Of a stretch of 64,000 nt of DNA, positions 23,804 through 32,322 are shown piece after piece (the first letter of the stretch is position 1; each line of letters starts with the position of its first letter). A program made the translations under genes and the position numbers. This DNA comes from Candidatus Woesearchaeota archaeon (GTDB taxonomy: Archaea; Nanobdellota; Nanobdellia; Woesearchaeales; UBA10216): NCBI GenBank assembly GCA_016192905.1, contig JACPTG010000003.1:62001-126000 (forward strand), written 5' to 3'. The notes under the pieces were generated by a model. That model made no database searches. It was not told where the DNA came from and was given only the letters and a program-made list of their open reading frames with translations.

Positions 23804-24406
23804 CTAGGCTGCTTTCTTGTACTCGCCTACACTAGTAGCGGCTGAATGCGCAGCATTAACGTAGCGCGAAATCACGCCCGGAAGGTCACGGGCATCGAAC
23901 TCTGCCTTCCGTGGCTTAGTTCCCTTGGGAAGGATACTCCGATATTTTTCATACACTTTCTCCACCACCTTGGAGCGGCCCTCCAAATCCTTAGGATCTA
24001 ATGTGGTTATATGGTGCGTTACATATCTTTCAGACGCCTGTGTTTCAAAATAAGTTGAAAGCGCATTGACGACCTCGTCCAGCTTGCCCTCCCTTGACAA
24101 GTCGAAGGCGTGCTCAAACCCGCCCTGCCTTTGAAATGCCGCTTCCAGAATTTGATGAGCCTGGCCTGAGGCTTCCTCATCAGAAAGCTCTCCCTTGTAA
24201 ATAGACTTGAAATGATGCTTCACATAGCCGGCAACATGCTCCCTAAATTTGCCATAATCAGTAATCTGGGGATTTTCAATAACCCACTTGCCGCGAGCCT
24301 TACGGTGGGGGACCACAACCCACTTGGCAAGCTGCTCTGGGTCCAATGCAGCTACAGTCTCATTGACTTTCTCGTCCAAAGTATCCTTCTTCCCATTATC
24401 AGCCAT
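23804..24406 (-). CDS. hypothetical soluble protein
   Basis: 200 residues, charged and helical, with several HH pairs (YVKHHF, VTHHIT). GGTGGTGA serves as SD before ATG 24406. No domain recognised. It belongs to a block of leftward orphan genes between thrS and the AbrB gene. Confidence 0.55.
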   Translation of the reverse strand: MADNGKKDTLDEKVNETVAALDPEQLAKWVVVPHRKARGKWVIENPQITDYGKFREHVAGYVKHHFKSIYKGELSDEEASGQAHQILEAAFQRQGGFEHAFDLSREGKLDEVVNALSTYFETQASERYVTHHITTLDPKDLEGRSKVVEKVYEKYRSILPKGTKPRKAEFDARDLPGVISRYVNAAHSAATSVGEYKKAA

Positions 24407-24446
24407 GATTCACCACCTGTTTTATTGTAGAAACTCCTTTTCGAAT

Positions 24447-24824
24447 TTAAGCCTTTGCCTTTTCCTCAACCTCAAGCTGGGACATAAGCCTTGAATACAG
24501 GGCTTTAATCTCTTCAATCCTGGTTCTCAGCTCGCTGTTCAGGATGCCCTCGTTCTGCTCGCTGGACAGGACAAGGGTTAGCTTCTTCACAAGCGACTGC
24601 AGGAAAAGGATGTTCTCCTCAATGACATCAGGATTCCGGAACCTGCCCCTCTCAAGCATCTGCCTTATCTCATCACAGGCCTTCTGCTCATAGTCTTGGA
24701 GCCTGTACGCCACGCGGCCGTAGCGCTGCCTGACCTCCTCAACAGGATAGCCCTCAAAGGCATACAATGAGGAGTCATTACTCTGCCCCATTCCCTGGGC
24801 TGCGCCTGGATAGCCTGCTGCCAT
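24447..24824 (-). CDS. hypothetical coiled-coil protein
   Basis: 125 residues. A short Gly/Ala/Gln-rich start is followed by helices with heptad character (residues ~30-125). TTTTTATATT lies about 25 nt before ATG 24824. No family recognised. Confidence 0.55.
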   Translation of the reverse strand: MAAGYPGAAQGMGQSNDSSLYAFEGYPVEEVRQRYGRVAYRLQDYEQKACDEIRQMLERGRFRNPDVIEENILFLQSLVKKLTLVLSSEQNEGILNSELRTRIEEIKALYSRLMSQLEVEEKAKA

Positions 24825-24940
24825 GTCAGGATTTCTGTATGAACACTAATATAAAAAGCTTTCCATGGTTACCACTAACATGTGATACATAATTTAGAAT
24901 GGCTTCAGCCCCTTTGCCCTGATTTCCCTGAGATAGTAAA

Positions 24941-25183
24941 TCATGTCTGCTCTGCCGCCATTTCCCGCATCTGCCTCGGAGAAAGCTTAATAACCCGCCC
25001 CCTCGCCATCCTTTCAGCAACAACATCTATGGGTTCGGAGGGGTTTGTTATAACTACCTTGCCGCTGTCATAGCTGAGCACGACCTCCCGGCCTTCAACG
25101 ATGCCCATGTTTTCCCTGAATATTTTCGGGATAACCACCTGCCCTTTCGGGCCTACCCTCGCCTTTTGCATAATTCCTACCAT
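24941..25183 (-). CDS. AbrB/SpoVT-family DNA-binding protein
   Basis: 80 residues from ATG 25183 (another ATG at 25171 is possible). The swapped-hairpin motif is clear: KARVGPKGQVVIPKIFRENMGI then GREVVLSYDSGKVVITNP. This is the VapB/MazE antitoxin type or a transition-state-type regulator. No complete toxin follows; the next frame is only 16 codons. Confidence 0.78.
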   Translation of the reverse strand: MVGIMQKARVGPKGQVVIPKIFRENMGIVEGREVVLSYDSGKVVITNPSEPIDVVAERMARGRVIKLSPRQMREMAAEQT

Positions 25184-25281
25184 AGGTATTGCCAAAGTAT
25201 AACTTGTATTTACACTTTCCGTGCCATTGGGCGGTATTGAAAGCCTTTTGTTTTAAATTAGCACGCAGAGTTAAACAAAGA

Positions 25282-25290
25282 TTTATAAAA
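25282..25290 (+). promoter_or_regulatory. TATA box of the nucleotidyltransferase gene
   Basis: TTTATAAAA, 24 nt before ATG 25314; leaderless spacing. Confidence 0.6.
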
Positions 25291-25313
25291 GCAAATCCAA
25301 CCCAGCCTGTTCA

Positions 25314-27461
25314 ATGTCCAAAAAGAATCCCAAAAGGCAGCAGAAGGCTCCTGAACCTTCCAAGGGCGCAGAAGGGAAGGATGCGCTGAAGAAGGAAGAG
25401 CCAAAGAAAGATGAGAAGAAGGAGCAGCCCCCATCCTGGGAGCAGGAGATTGAGCGCATGGGCATAAAGATGCCAAAGGAAGCCCAGAAAAAGCTAAAGG
25501 AAATCAAGGAAAAGCTGGACATATTCAAGGATAATATTCTCAAGAAATTTGACCAGTACATAGTTGGAGTTGCGCTTCTGCCGCCGAACATGCCTCCGCA
25601 GGGCCAGCACCCGGGAATGCCTCAGCTTCCTCCTGGAATGCAGATGCCTCCGGGAGCAGGAATGCAGGTTCCGCCAGGCATGCAGGTTCCGGTGCAGCCC
25701 GGAATGCCCCAGTTTCCGCCTGGAGTCCAGCTTCCGCCCCAGGCAGTGTCGCAGATGGCTCAGATGCCCCCTGTTGCGCAGATGCTCCAGCCGCCCGCGC
25801 AGGTAACTGGTACAATCCAGCCCCAAATGCCGCAGCAGCCTCCTGCCGAGCAGATAAACGTGCTTGTCCTTGTGGATGACAGCGACAGCAAGAAGATGCC
25901 AAAGGAGGAGCTGAGGTCAAAGCTCAGCACAATAATTCAGACCATAGCGACTGAAACCGACAAGAGGTTTGTAGTCCAGACAATCATCATTTCCGAGCTC
26001 TGGCAGAACTGCTATGACGCAAAGTACGACCTGGTGGCGCTGATAAGCACAGCAGCCCCTGTATTTGACAAGGGAATCCTTGCGGCAGTAAGAATCGCAG
26101 AAGTGCACAAGAGCATGGTCCTCAGGAAGTTCGAGCGGTATATCGTGAGTTATGTGCTCGCCGGCAGCCTCATCCAGGGAAGGGCCACTGAAAAGAGTGA
26201 TGTGGACGTCTTCATAGTAATAGATGACACTGACGTGAAGAGGATGACCAGGGCTGAGCTCAAGGACAAGCTTCGCGCGATTATAATCGGCATGTCCATA
26301 GAGGCAGGTGATGTAACAGGCATTAAGAACAAGCTCAACGTCCAGGTGTACATACTCACTGACTTCTGGGACTCAATAAGGGAGGCGAACCCTATAATAT
26401 TCACCTTCCTCAGGGACGGAGTGCCGCTGTATGACAGGGGCATATTCATGCCGTGGAAGCAGCTGCTCCAGATGGGAAGGGTAAAGCCCAGCAGCGAAGC
26501 CATAGAGATGTACATGAGCACAGGCGACCAGATACTGAAGAGAGTCCACTACAAGCTGAAGGAAATAGGCATGGAGGACACATTCTGGGCAATACTCACG
26601 CCCTCGCAGGCAGCGCTGATGCTTTACGGCGTGCCGCCGCCAACACCCAAGGAAACCCCTGAGATAATGCGTGACATCTTCGTGAAAAAGCTCAACCTGA
26701 TTGAAGAGGAATTCGTTGCCATACTTGACAGGAACATACAGGTGAGAAAGGACCTGGAGCACGGGACAAAGGCAGAGCTCTCAGGAAAGGAAGTGGACGA
26801 GCTGCTGAAGGACGCAGACCGCTACCTCAAGAGGCTGAACAGGCTGTTTGAGGAGATACAGAAGATGAAGGAAAAGGAGAACATGCTCCAAACCTATGAT
26901 TCTGTCGTGACAATGATAAGGGACGTGCTGAGGCTGGAAGGCCGCGAGAAGGTTGAGGACGCGCAAATCGTCCAGACCTTTGAGAAGGAGCTGGTGCACC
27001 ACGGAAAGATACCGGCAAAGATGCTGAGGACGCTGGGCACCATAACAAAGGCAAAGGAAGACTACGACGCGGGAAAGCTCACCAAGGCAGAGGTGGAAAA
27101 GACAAGAAGGGACTCTGACTCCTTCATGAGGTACCTTGTCGAATACATGCAGCGGAAGAGGGGAAGGGAGCTGGAAAGGGCTAAAATCAGGGTAAAGCAC
27201 GGCAACAGGTTCGGCGAAGTCCTGCTGCTGGAAAAGGAGGCGTTCATTATCCACGACATAGACCACGAGGAAAAGGAAATATCAAGGGCAACCATAAATG
27301 AGCACGGCGGGCTTTCAGGAATCAGGGCGTCCTCGCTGGAGGAAATGGAGAAGGCCCTTGCAACAGTCCAGATACCGCCACGCGTCTTTCTCAAGGAGCC
27401 AATCTTCGAGAACCTTAAGGAAATATTCGGAAGGGACGTTGAAGTCCAAGTCCACAGTTAA
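25314..27461 (+). CDS. double nucleotidyltransferase-fold protein with Pro/Met/Gly insert
   Basis: 715 residues. N-terminal Lys/Glu-rich tail (1-45). Two related halves follow. The second (~265-400) is a Pol-beta-type nucleotidyltransferase with AGSLIQGRATEKSDVDVFIVIDD (GS at 284-285, DVD at 296-298). The first (~70-260) keeps the flanking strands (FDQYIVGVALL, INVLVLVDDSD) but the GS/DxD loop is replaced by a ~90-residue Pro/Met/Gln/Gly-rich linker (90-180), so it must be inactive. The helical C-terminal part (~400-715) is charged. The next two genes follow at once, suggesting one complex. Substrate unknown. Confidence 0.75.
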   Translation: MSKKNPKRQQKAPEPSKGAEGKDALKKEEPKKDEKKEQPPSWEQEIERMGIKMPKEAQKKLKEIKEKLDIFKDNILKKFDQYIVGVALLPPNMPPQGQHPGMPQLPPGMQMPPGAGMQVPPGMQVPVQPGMPQFPPGVQLPPQAVSQMAQMPPVAQMLQPPAQVTGTIQPQMPQQPPAEQINVLVLVDDSDSKKMPKEELRSKLSTIIQTIATETDKRFVVQTIIISELWQNCYDAKYDLVALISTAAPVFDKGILAAVRIAEVHKSMVLRKFERYIVSYVLAGSLIQGRATEKSDVDVFIVIDDTDVKRMTRAELKDKLRAIIIGMSIEAGDVTGIKNKLNVQVYILTDFWDSIREANPIIFTFLRDGVPLYDRGIFMPWKQLLQMGRVKPSSEAIEMYMSTGDQILKRVHYKLKEIGMEDTFWAILTPSQAALMLYGVPPPTPKETPEIMRDIFVKKLNLIEEEFVAILDRNIQVRKDLEHGTKAELSGKEVDELLKDADRYLKRLNRLFEEIQKMKEKENMLQTYDSVVTMIRDVLRLEGREKVEDAQIVQTFEKELVHHGKIPAKMLRTLGTITKAKEDYDAGKLTKAEVEKTRRDSDSFMRYLVEYMQRKRGRELERAKIRVKHGNRFGEVLLLEKEAFIIHDIDHEEKEISRATINEHGGLSGIRASSLEEMEKALATVQIPPRVFLKEPIFENLKEIFGRDVEVQVHS

Positions 27462-27470
27462 GTTTAAATA
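27462..27470 (+). promoter_or_regulatory. TATA box of the gene at 27496
   Basis: GTTTAAATA, 26 nt before ATG 27496 and directly after the previous stop, so the partner pair also has its own promoter. Confidence 0.58.
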
Positions 27471-27495
27471 TCCGATTGCCGCAGAATCCGGTTGA

Positions 27496-28119
27496 ATGGC
27501 GACAGACGAGTCCTTCTTCAACAAGCTGCTCCAGAAGCCAGCACAGGCAGAGTCTGGCATCAACAAGCTGGAAGACTTCTCAAACGTGTACCCTGTCCAC
27601 CAGGAGCTGGCCATAGGCGACTTCCACCCATTCGCCATAATCAAGTACAAGGGCGTATTCGACCTCCAGCGCATGTACAAGGTCATAGTCAGGTGGTTCA
27701 AGGCAAGGAGGTTCATATTCTACGAAAACCTCTACAGGTTCAAGCCCCCTGAGCTTATACTCGCATGGCAGGCTGAAAGAAGAAAAACTGCTTTTGTAAA
27801 GGACATAATAAAAGTCAACATTGATGTAAGGGGCTATGAGGAAGTGGAAACCATTGTAGGAGGCGTAAGAAAGAAAATGGTCAAGGGAAGACTGACCATA
27901 CACCTGCACTTCGGGCTTGAAACAGGATACGCCGACATTGCGGGCACAAAAAAGTGGAACAGCGAGCTGGAAAGAAGGCTGAAATGGTTCCTCCACAAAT
28001 ACATAATCAAAAGGGACTTCGAGCTCATCCACCTGGACTCGCTGATGTACGAAACCTGGAAGCTGCAGAAACTGATAAAAGACTACCTAAGACTGGAATG
28101 CGTGGGCAACCTGTACTAA
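27496..28119 (+). CDS. partner protein A of the nucleotidyltransferase unit
   Basis: 207 residues, rich in aromatic and basic residues. It shares a layout with the next gene: F(D/N)xxxxY start (VFDLQRMYKVIVRWF), a central strand pair with (K)KM(V/H)KG (GGVRKKMVKGRLTIHLH), and a helical end (KWFLHKYIIKRDFELIHLD, LQKLIKDYLRL). No known family comes to mind. Probably a conserved archaeal or DPANN protein acting with the upstream gene. Confidence 0.62.
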   Translation: MATDESFFNKLLQKPAQAESGINKLEDFSNVYPVHQELAIGDFHPFAIIKYKGVFDLQRMYKVIVRWFKARRFIFYENLYRFKPPELILAWQAERRKTAFVKDIIKVNIDVRGYEEVETIVGGVRKKMVKGRLTIHLHFGLETGYADIAGTKKWNSELERRLKWFLHKYIIKRDFELIHLDSLMYETWKLQKLIKDYLRLECVGNLY

Positions 28120-28120
28120 A

Positions 28121-28666
28121 ATGGCAGAGCAGAGAATAATAGTAGACCACCTGACCGTATCGTACTCAGGCATATTCAACATCACCGAATTATACCAGGA
28201 AATAGACAACTTCATGAGGGAAAAAGGCTACGACAGGAGGGAGCTGCGCAACCAGGAGCATGTAACACCCGAGGGAAAATACATAGAATTGGAACTGCAG
28301 CCATGGAAGAAGGTAAGCGACTATGTAAGGCACAATGTAAGAATCCTCATAAGGATGCTGAAAGTGAAGGAAGTGACAGTGGAAATAGACGGGAAGAAAA
28401 GAAAAATGCACAAGGGAAAAGTGTACGTCATCATAGACGGCATAATGTACATGGACTTTGAAGGCAGGTGGGAGCAGAGGCCCTTTTACTTCTTCCTCAG
28501 GACCATATTCGACAAGTTCATCTACAGGACATACACTGGCATGTTCGAGGACCTCCTTGTTGAAACGTGCAGCCAGCTGCAATTGACCATTAAAAGCTAC
28601 CTGAACCTCTACAAGCACACGCACGCCATGGCCAGAAGCCCGAGAATGGAGCCAGGGGCGTTCTGA
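28121..28666 (+). CDS. partner protein B, paralog of A
   Basis: 181 residues, one base after the previous stop. FNITELYQEIDNFMREKGYDRR, DGKKRKMHKGKVYVIIDG, and FFLRTIFDKFIYR...LQLTIKSYLNLYKH line up with the 27496 protein, so the pair arose by duplication. Basic and aromatic residues suggest nucleic-acid or membrane-surface contact, but this is speculation. Confidence 0.62.
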   Translation: MAEQRIIVDHLTVSYSGIFNITELYQEIDNFMREKGYDRRELRNQEHVTPEGKYIELELQPWKKVSDYVRHNVRILIRMLKVKEVTVEIDGKKRKMHKGKVYVIIDGIMYMDFEGRWEQRPFYFFLRTIFDKFIYRTYTGMFEDLLVETCSQLQLTIKSYLNLYKHTHAMARSPRMEPGAF

Positions 28667-28689
28667 AAATAGAAGGTTTAAACTCATAT

Positions 28690-29349
28690 TTATGCCTTAC
28701 GTTTGCTGTCAGGCACTTCAACAGCGCCCTTAACCAGGAGTTCCCCAAGCTTGCTAAGCTCCACTTTTAGCCGCCTCCCTTTCTTCGCTGTCTCCACAAG
28801 GCCAAGCTCCACCAGCCCAGGCTTCCCAGGAGCGCCGCCTATGTGGTATGCGATAAGCGGAAGGTTCATGCCGACATCCTTCCCAAGGCTTTCCAGGGAA
28901 TCATAAGGCCCCTTGTTGAAAATCTGCCTGAGCACCTTAAGCTTCTTCTCGGAAAGCGCGGAATAGTAGCTGAACTTCATGATGGGGTATGCAATCATCG
29001 CATCGCCCATAATGCCAATCGCCTGCACGCCATTCACAAATGCAGAGCTAAGGGCAAGGCAGCTGCTCATATAGTCAGCGTCAACATTGATGATTACCGA
29101 ATCCTCCCTTTCCTTAACCGCCTTGATTGCCGCGAAAAGCTCCTCCAGGCTCCTCACGCTGCCCACCAGCATATGTTCAGACTCGACGCCAAGGCCGCGC
29201 AGCTGCTCCTTAATCCTGCTGCATCTTGGCAGGAAGCCCCTCTCTGTTAACAGAACAACCTTTGCCGCAGGAAACTCCCTCAGGCTCCTAAGGATAACGT
29301 CTCCTGCATCCTCATCAGGGCCTACAACAGCCACCATCACCCGCCGCAT
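28690..29349 (-). CDS. CARF-like sensor with C-terminal winged helix
   Basis: 219 residues. The N-terminal Rossmann-like domain (~1-135: VMVAVVGPDEDAGDVILRSL, VVLLTERGF, VIINVDADYMSSCLALSSAF) resembles the CARF part of Csa3/DUF6293 regulators. The C-terminal part (~140-210: LKVLRQIFNKGPYDSLESLGKDV, then a wing KKGRRLKVELSKLG) is a winged HTH. Such proteins are ligand-controlled regulators, often beside CRISPR, but no CRISPR is visible. AATTTAATAATT lies about 25 nt upstream, in a divergent promoter shared with the redox pair. Confidence 0.62.
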   Translation of the reverse strand: MRRVMVAVVGPDEDAGDVILRSLREFPAAKVVLLTERGFLPRCSRIKEQLRGLGVESEHMLVGSVRSLEELFAAIKAVKEREDSVIINVDADYMSSCLALSSAFVNGVQAIGIMGDAMIAYPIMKFSYYSALSEKKLKVLRQIFNKGPYDSLESLGKDVGMNLPLIAYHIGGAPGKPGLVELGLVETAKKGRRLKVELSKLGELLVKGAVEVPDSKRKA

Positions 29350-29399
29350 AGTCCCACCAGCCGCCAGGGGAATTATTAAATTTTTTGTTTAACAATTGA

Positions 29400-29480
29400 A
29401 TGGTTGCACCAAAGAAATTTAAACAGGCCGCTATCCAGAAAGTAACCAAAGAGCTTGAAAAGGCGGCGAAAAATGGCTAA
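29400..29480 (+). CDS. 26-residue basic peptide upstream of ccdA
   Basis: ATG 29400 encodes MVAPKKFKQAAIQKVTKELE plus six more residues and stops at TAA 29478-29480, overlapping the ccdA start (ATG 29473) by 8 nt. A TTATTAAATTTT box lies about 20-25 nt upstream. It may be a leader peptide coupling translation, or a small helix that binds the membrane. Confidence 0.5.
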   Translation: MVAPKKFKQAAIQKVTKELEKAAKNG

Positions 29481-30186
29481 TGCAACCCTGATAATTGCCT
29501 TCCTGGCAGGAGTCCTCTCCTTCCTCTCGCCCTGCGTCCTGCCCCTCATCCCGGCGTTCTTCTCCTACATGTCAGGAGTCAGCAACCTGGAGGAAAGGCA
29601 AAGAAAGGCGCAGGCAATAATATTCGCCAACAGCGTATTCTTCGTAATCGGATTCAGCGTCGTATTTGCCCTGCTTGGAGTGCTCATAAACAGCCTTTTG
29701 GCAGGCATAGGATATGACCTCAAGGTGTGGGCAGGAAGGATAGGCGGCCTGGTAATCATATTGTTCGGCCTCTACGTGGTTGGAATACTGAAACTCGGCT
29801 TCCTTGACGCAGAGCACAAGCTTCACCCACGCAAATTCAGGTCAAGCTACCTTACAAGCTTCGTGTTCGGGGCAACATTCGCAGCAGGATGGACGCCATG
29901 CGTCGGGGCAATACTTGGCAGCATATTCACCCTCGCCATCACCCAGCCAGGAAGCGCGTTCTACCTGCTCCTTGCATACTCGCTTGGCCTCGGCCTGCCA
30001 TTCCTGCTCGTGGGCCTGTTCACCAGGCAATTCTATGCGCTCATATCAAAAAGCCATGCCTTCCTCAGGTACTTCAACATCGCAACAGGGATACTGCTGA
30101 TTATAATCGGAGTCCTCGTCTTCACCGGAAACCTTGCAAGGATAGCCAGCTTTGCGCCTGTGCAAAGCCTTGTTGAGCTGGGATGA
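29473..30186 (+). CDS. ccdA: CcdA-type thiol-redox transmembrane protein
   Basis: About 237 residues with six transmembrane helices. The two redox cysteines sit in FLSPCVLPLIP and GWTPCVGAI. It passes electrons from cytoplasmic thioredoxin to outside partners. It overlaps the next gene by ATGA; that gene encodes the outer thioredoxin, so together they equal a split DipZ. ATG 29473 is used because the upstream TTG would be non-family. Confidence 0.88.
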   Translation: MANATLIIAFLAGVLSFLSPCVLPLIPAFFSYMSGVSNLEERQRKAQAIIFANSVFFVIGFSVVFALLGVLINSLLAGIGYDLKVWAGRIGGLVIILFGLYVVGILKLGFLDAEHKLHPRKFRSSYLTSFVFGATFAAGWTPCVGAILGSIFTLAITQPGSAFYLLLAYSLGLGLPFLLVGLFTRQFYALISKSHAFLRYFNIATGILLIIIGVLVFTGNLARIASFAPVQSLVELG

Positions 30187-31229
30187 AAAAAATTGAGATT
30201 CTGGCGCTGGCGGTAGTAGGGCTGATACTCGCCGGAGGAGGAATTCTGGCCCTGCTGGAAAAGCCATCAGAGCTTCCAACCCAAAAAACAGACTACAGGC
30301 GAGCGCCTGAACTTGCGGGAATCCACGCCTACATAAACGCTGACAACATCACCATAGCATCGCAGCGCGGAAAAGTTGTCCTGGTTGATTTCTGGACCTA
30401 CACGTGCATAAACTGCATACGGACGCTGCCATACCTGAAAAGCTGGCATGAGCAATACAGAAGCGACGGCCTTGTAATCATAGGCGTGCACACGCCCGAG
30501 TTCAACTTTGAAAAGGAGCTGCCAAACGTGAAAAGGGCTGTGGAAAAATACGGGATAGGATACCCTGTAGCGCTGGACAACGACTACCAGACCTGGAAGG
30601 CGTACAGGAATTCCTACTGGCCGAGGAAATACCTGATAGATGCCGACGGATACATCAGGTATGACCACATAGGCGAGGGCGCATACGAGGAAACAGAGCA
30701 GATGATACAGCAGCTTCTCAATGAAAGGGATGCCAAGCTGAAAGGCAGCAAGCCAAGCACAGGAATGAGCAGCCCTGCCGCGGCTGAAGTGGACTATTCA
30801 AAGATACAGACGCCAGAGCTTTACTTCGGCTACGGATTCATAAGAAGCCCGCTGGGAAACCCTGAAGGCTACAGCCCTGAAAACACAATAACCTACGGAA
30901 TACCAGAACGGATTGAGCCAAACATGGCCTACCTCCAGGGCCAATGGCAGAGCAGCAGGGACTTCATGGAATTGGTGGGTGACAGCGGCAGGATAGTCCT
31001 TCGGTACAGCGCAAAATCAGTGAATATTGTAGCTGGCTCAGACAATACGGCAGTCCTGAAGGTGACGCTGGACGGCAGGCAGGCAGCAGGGGCAGACCTG
31101 ACTTATGGGCAGGCCCTTGTGGACGAGTTCAGGCTGTACAACATTGCGGATTCCAGCTATGGGGAGCACACAATCAGCATTGACCTAACCGGCAAAGGGT
31201 TTAAGATTTACACTTTCACGTTCGGATAG
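30183..31229 (+). CDS. TlpA/DipZ-type thioredoxin with C-terminal carbohydrate-binding-like domain
   Basis: 348 residues. Signal anchor (5-25), then a thioredoxin fold (~45-185) with WTYTCINCIRTLPYLKSWHE (CINC active site) and the cis-Pro region YWPRKYLIDADG. Residues ~205-348 form the beta-sandwich typical of DipZ C-termini (YFGYGF...NMAYLQGQW...). In mycobacteria CcdA and this part are one protein; here they are two overlapping genes. Probably keeps outside cysteines reduced or aids disulfide shuffling. Confidence 0.85.
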   Translation: MKKIEILALAVVGLILAGGGILALLEKPSELPTQKTDYRRAPELAGIHAYINADNITIASQRGKVVLVDFWTYTCINCIRTLPYLKSWHEQYRSDGLVIIGVHTPEFNFEKELPNVKRAVEKYGIGYPVALDNDYQTWKAYRNSYWPRKYLIDADGYIRYDHIGEGAYEETEQMIQQLLNERDAKLKGSKPSTGMSSPAAAEVDYSKIQTPELYFGYGFIRSPLGNPEGYSPENTITYGIPERIEPNMAYLQGQWQSSRDFMELVGDSGRIVLRYSAKSVNIVAGSDNTAVLKVTLDGRQAAGADLTYGQALVDEFRLYNIADSSYGEHTISIDLTGKGFKIYTFTFG

Positions 31230-31329
31230 CAAAGGAGTTTTCAGCCGCATCCATCCTGATTGAAAAACGCCTCACATCCCAAAAGGTTTTTAAGCCTGCC
31301 AAAAGCAATTGCCACTGCCAGGCGCGTTT

Positions 31330-31415
31330 GCGGGGGTAGCAAAGCCTGGCCAACTGCGCTGGACTTAAGATCCAGTCCCTTAGTGGGTTCAAGGGTTCAA
31401 ATCCCTTCCCCCGCA
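31330..31415 (+). tRNA. tRNA-Leu(TAA)
   Basis: 86 nt. Acceptor GCGGGGG with CCCCCGC; anticodon arm CTGGA-CTTAAGA-TCCAG presents TAA. Class II variable arm, T arm AAGGG-TTCAAAT-CCCTT, discriminator A. TTTTTAAG (31287-31294) lies about 36 nt upstream. No intron. Confidence 0.93.
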
Positions 31416-31428
31416 CTTATCGTATTAA

Positions 31429-31755
31429 TCAGCGCAATCCCCTATATTTCCCCAGCAGAAGCTTCAGGCCGCTTGAATACTCCTCCATTGTCTCTTCGGA
31501 CCTTATCCCTGCATTGGCAAAAAGCCGCATTGCCTCTGGAACAGTTATGGAAAGCATAGCCGCCGCCCTGTCAACAGATATTCTGCCTTCACGGTAGAGC
31601 TCTATCGCCCTGTTCTCCAACAGCTTGCGCCTTCCATGCTGAATTAATTCCCTCAAGGCTGACGTCCTGTCCAGCCCTTCCTCCCTGGCCGTATCCTCAA
31701 TCATCCTTGTGAACCTGGGCTCCAGCATCGCCCCCACGAATTTTGACCCAGTCAT
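31429..31755 (-). CDS. UPF0175-type antitoxin-like protein
   Basis: 108 residues. Residues ~1-50 resemble a ribbon-helix-helix (ARFTRMIEDTAREEGLDRTSALRELI). The second half is UPF0175 (AIELYREGRISVDRAAAMLSITVPEAMRLF). UPF0175 proteins usually pair with DUF3368 PIN toxins, as here, with a 4-nt overlap. The toxin comes first in this pair. Confidence 0.75.
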   Translation of the reverse strand: MTGSKFVGAMLEPRFTRMIEDTAREEGLDRTSALRELIQHGRRKLLENRAIELYREGRISVDRAAAMLSITVPEAMRLFANAGIRSEETMEEYSSGLKLLLGKYRGLR

Positions 31756-32141
31756 TTTTTTCGCACCTCCTCAAGCAGCATTTCAATAAGCACTTCATTG
31801 AACCAGCCTTCCCTTTTCAGCAGCCTTAGCGCCTGGACGGTCTTTTCATTGGTAATTTCCCCCTTTTTAAAGAGAGCCATGACAATTTCCGGGCTGCCGA
31901 CCAGGTTTATGCAATTAACCAACGCCGCTTTCCTTCCCTGCCTGTTGTCTGTTGCAATAACATCGTAGCCATCGGTCATCGCCAGCGCCAGTGACTCCGC
32001 CTCGCCAGCCCCCATTCCAAAGTCATTAACCAGGCGCGCCACAAGCGTTCTGTTTTTAGCCTCAGCAACGGGCAGCAGTTTGTCTTCCACCAGCCTTTCT
32101 GTAAGCAGGGCGTCAGGAAATTTTTTTCCTTTTCCCTGCAT
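31752..32141 (-). CDS. DUF3368 PIN-like toxin, N-terminus missing
   Basis: 129 residues from ATG 32141. GMGAGEAESLALAMT and VIATDNRQGRKAA are the middle and late acidic motifs of DUF3368 PIN nucleases. The first strand with the metal-binding Asp (xxDTS) is absent. The frame stays open upstream of this ATG to a stop at 32214, reading SITLPAEVYQEV, a typical PIN segment, so the gene has probably lost its true 5' end by mutation. Likely an inactivated toxin with a retained antitoxin. Confidence 0.65.
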   Translation of the reverse strand: MQGKGKKFPDALLTERLVEDKLLPVAEAKNRTLVARLVNDFGMGAGEAESLALAMTDGYDVIATDNRQGRKAALVNCINLVGSPEIVMALFKKGEITNEKTVQALRLLKREGWFNEVLIEMLLEEVRKK

Positions 32142-32322
32142 TACCTCCTGGTATACTTCGGCAGGGAGTGTTATCGAATAAAGATAAGCTTTTCGGTTAT
32201 TGCGGGGGCAGCATTAGAATTGCGCATATCAGTCACATATCCTGCGCAGTTCTCTATATTTCATGCTCAATAATGGTAAAGCCCAATCAAAAGGCTCGCC
32301 TAAAATGGAAGATGCGCAAAAT

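Noticed and set aside
24894-24944. 16-codon frame (MIYYLREIRAKGLKPF) overlapping the AbrB stop by ATGA
   Set aside because: Position is right for a toxin gene, but the frame is too short for any known toxin and shows no family motif. It may be a remnant; not called.
25494-25920. Leftward frames opposite the Pro/Met/Gly linker
   Set aside because: Low-complexity shadows of the nucleotidyltransferase gene.
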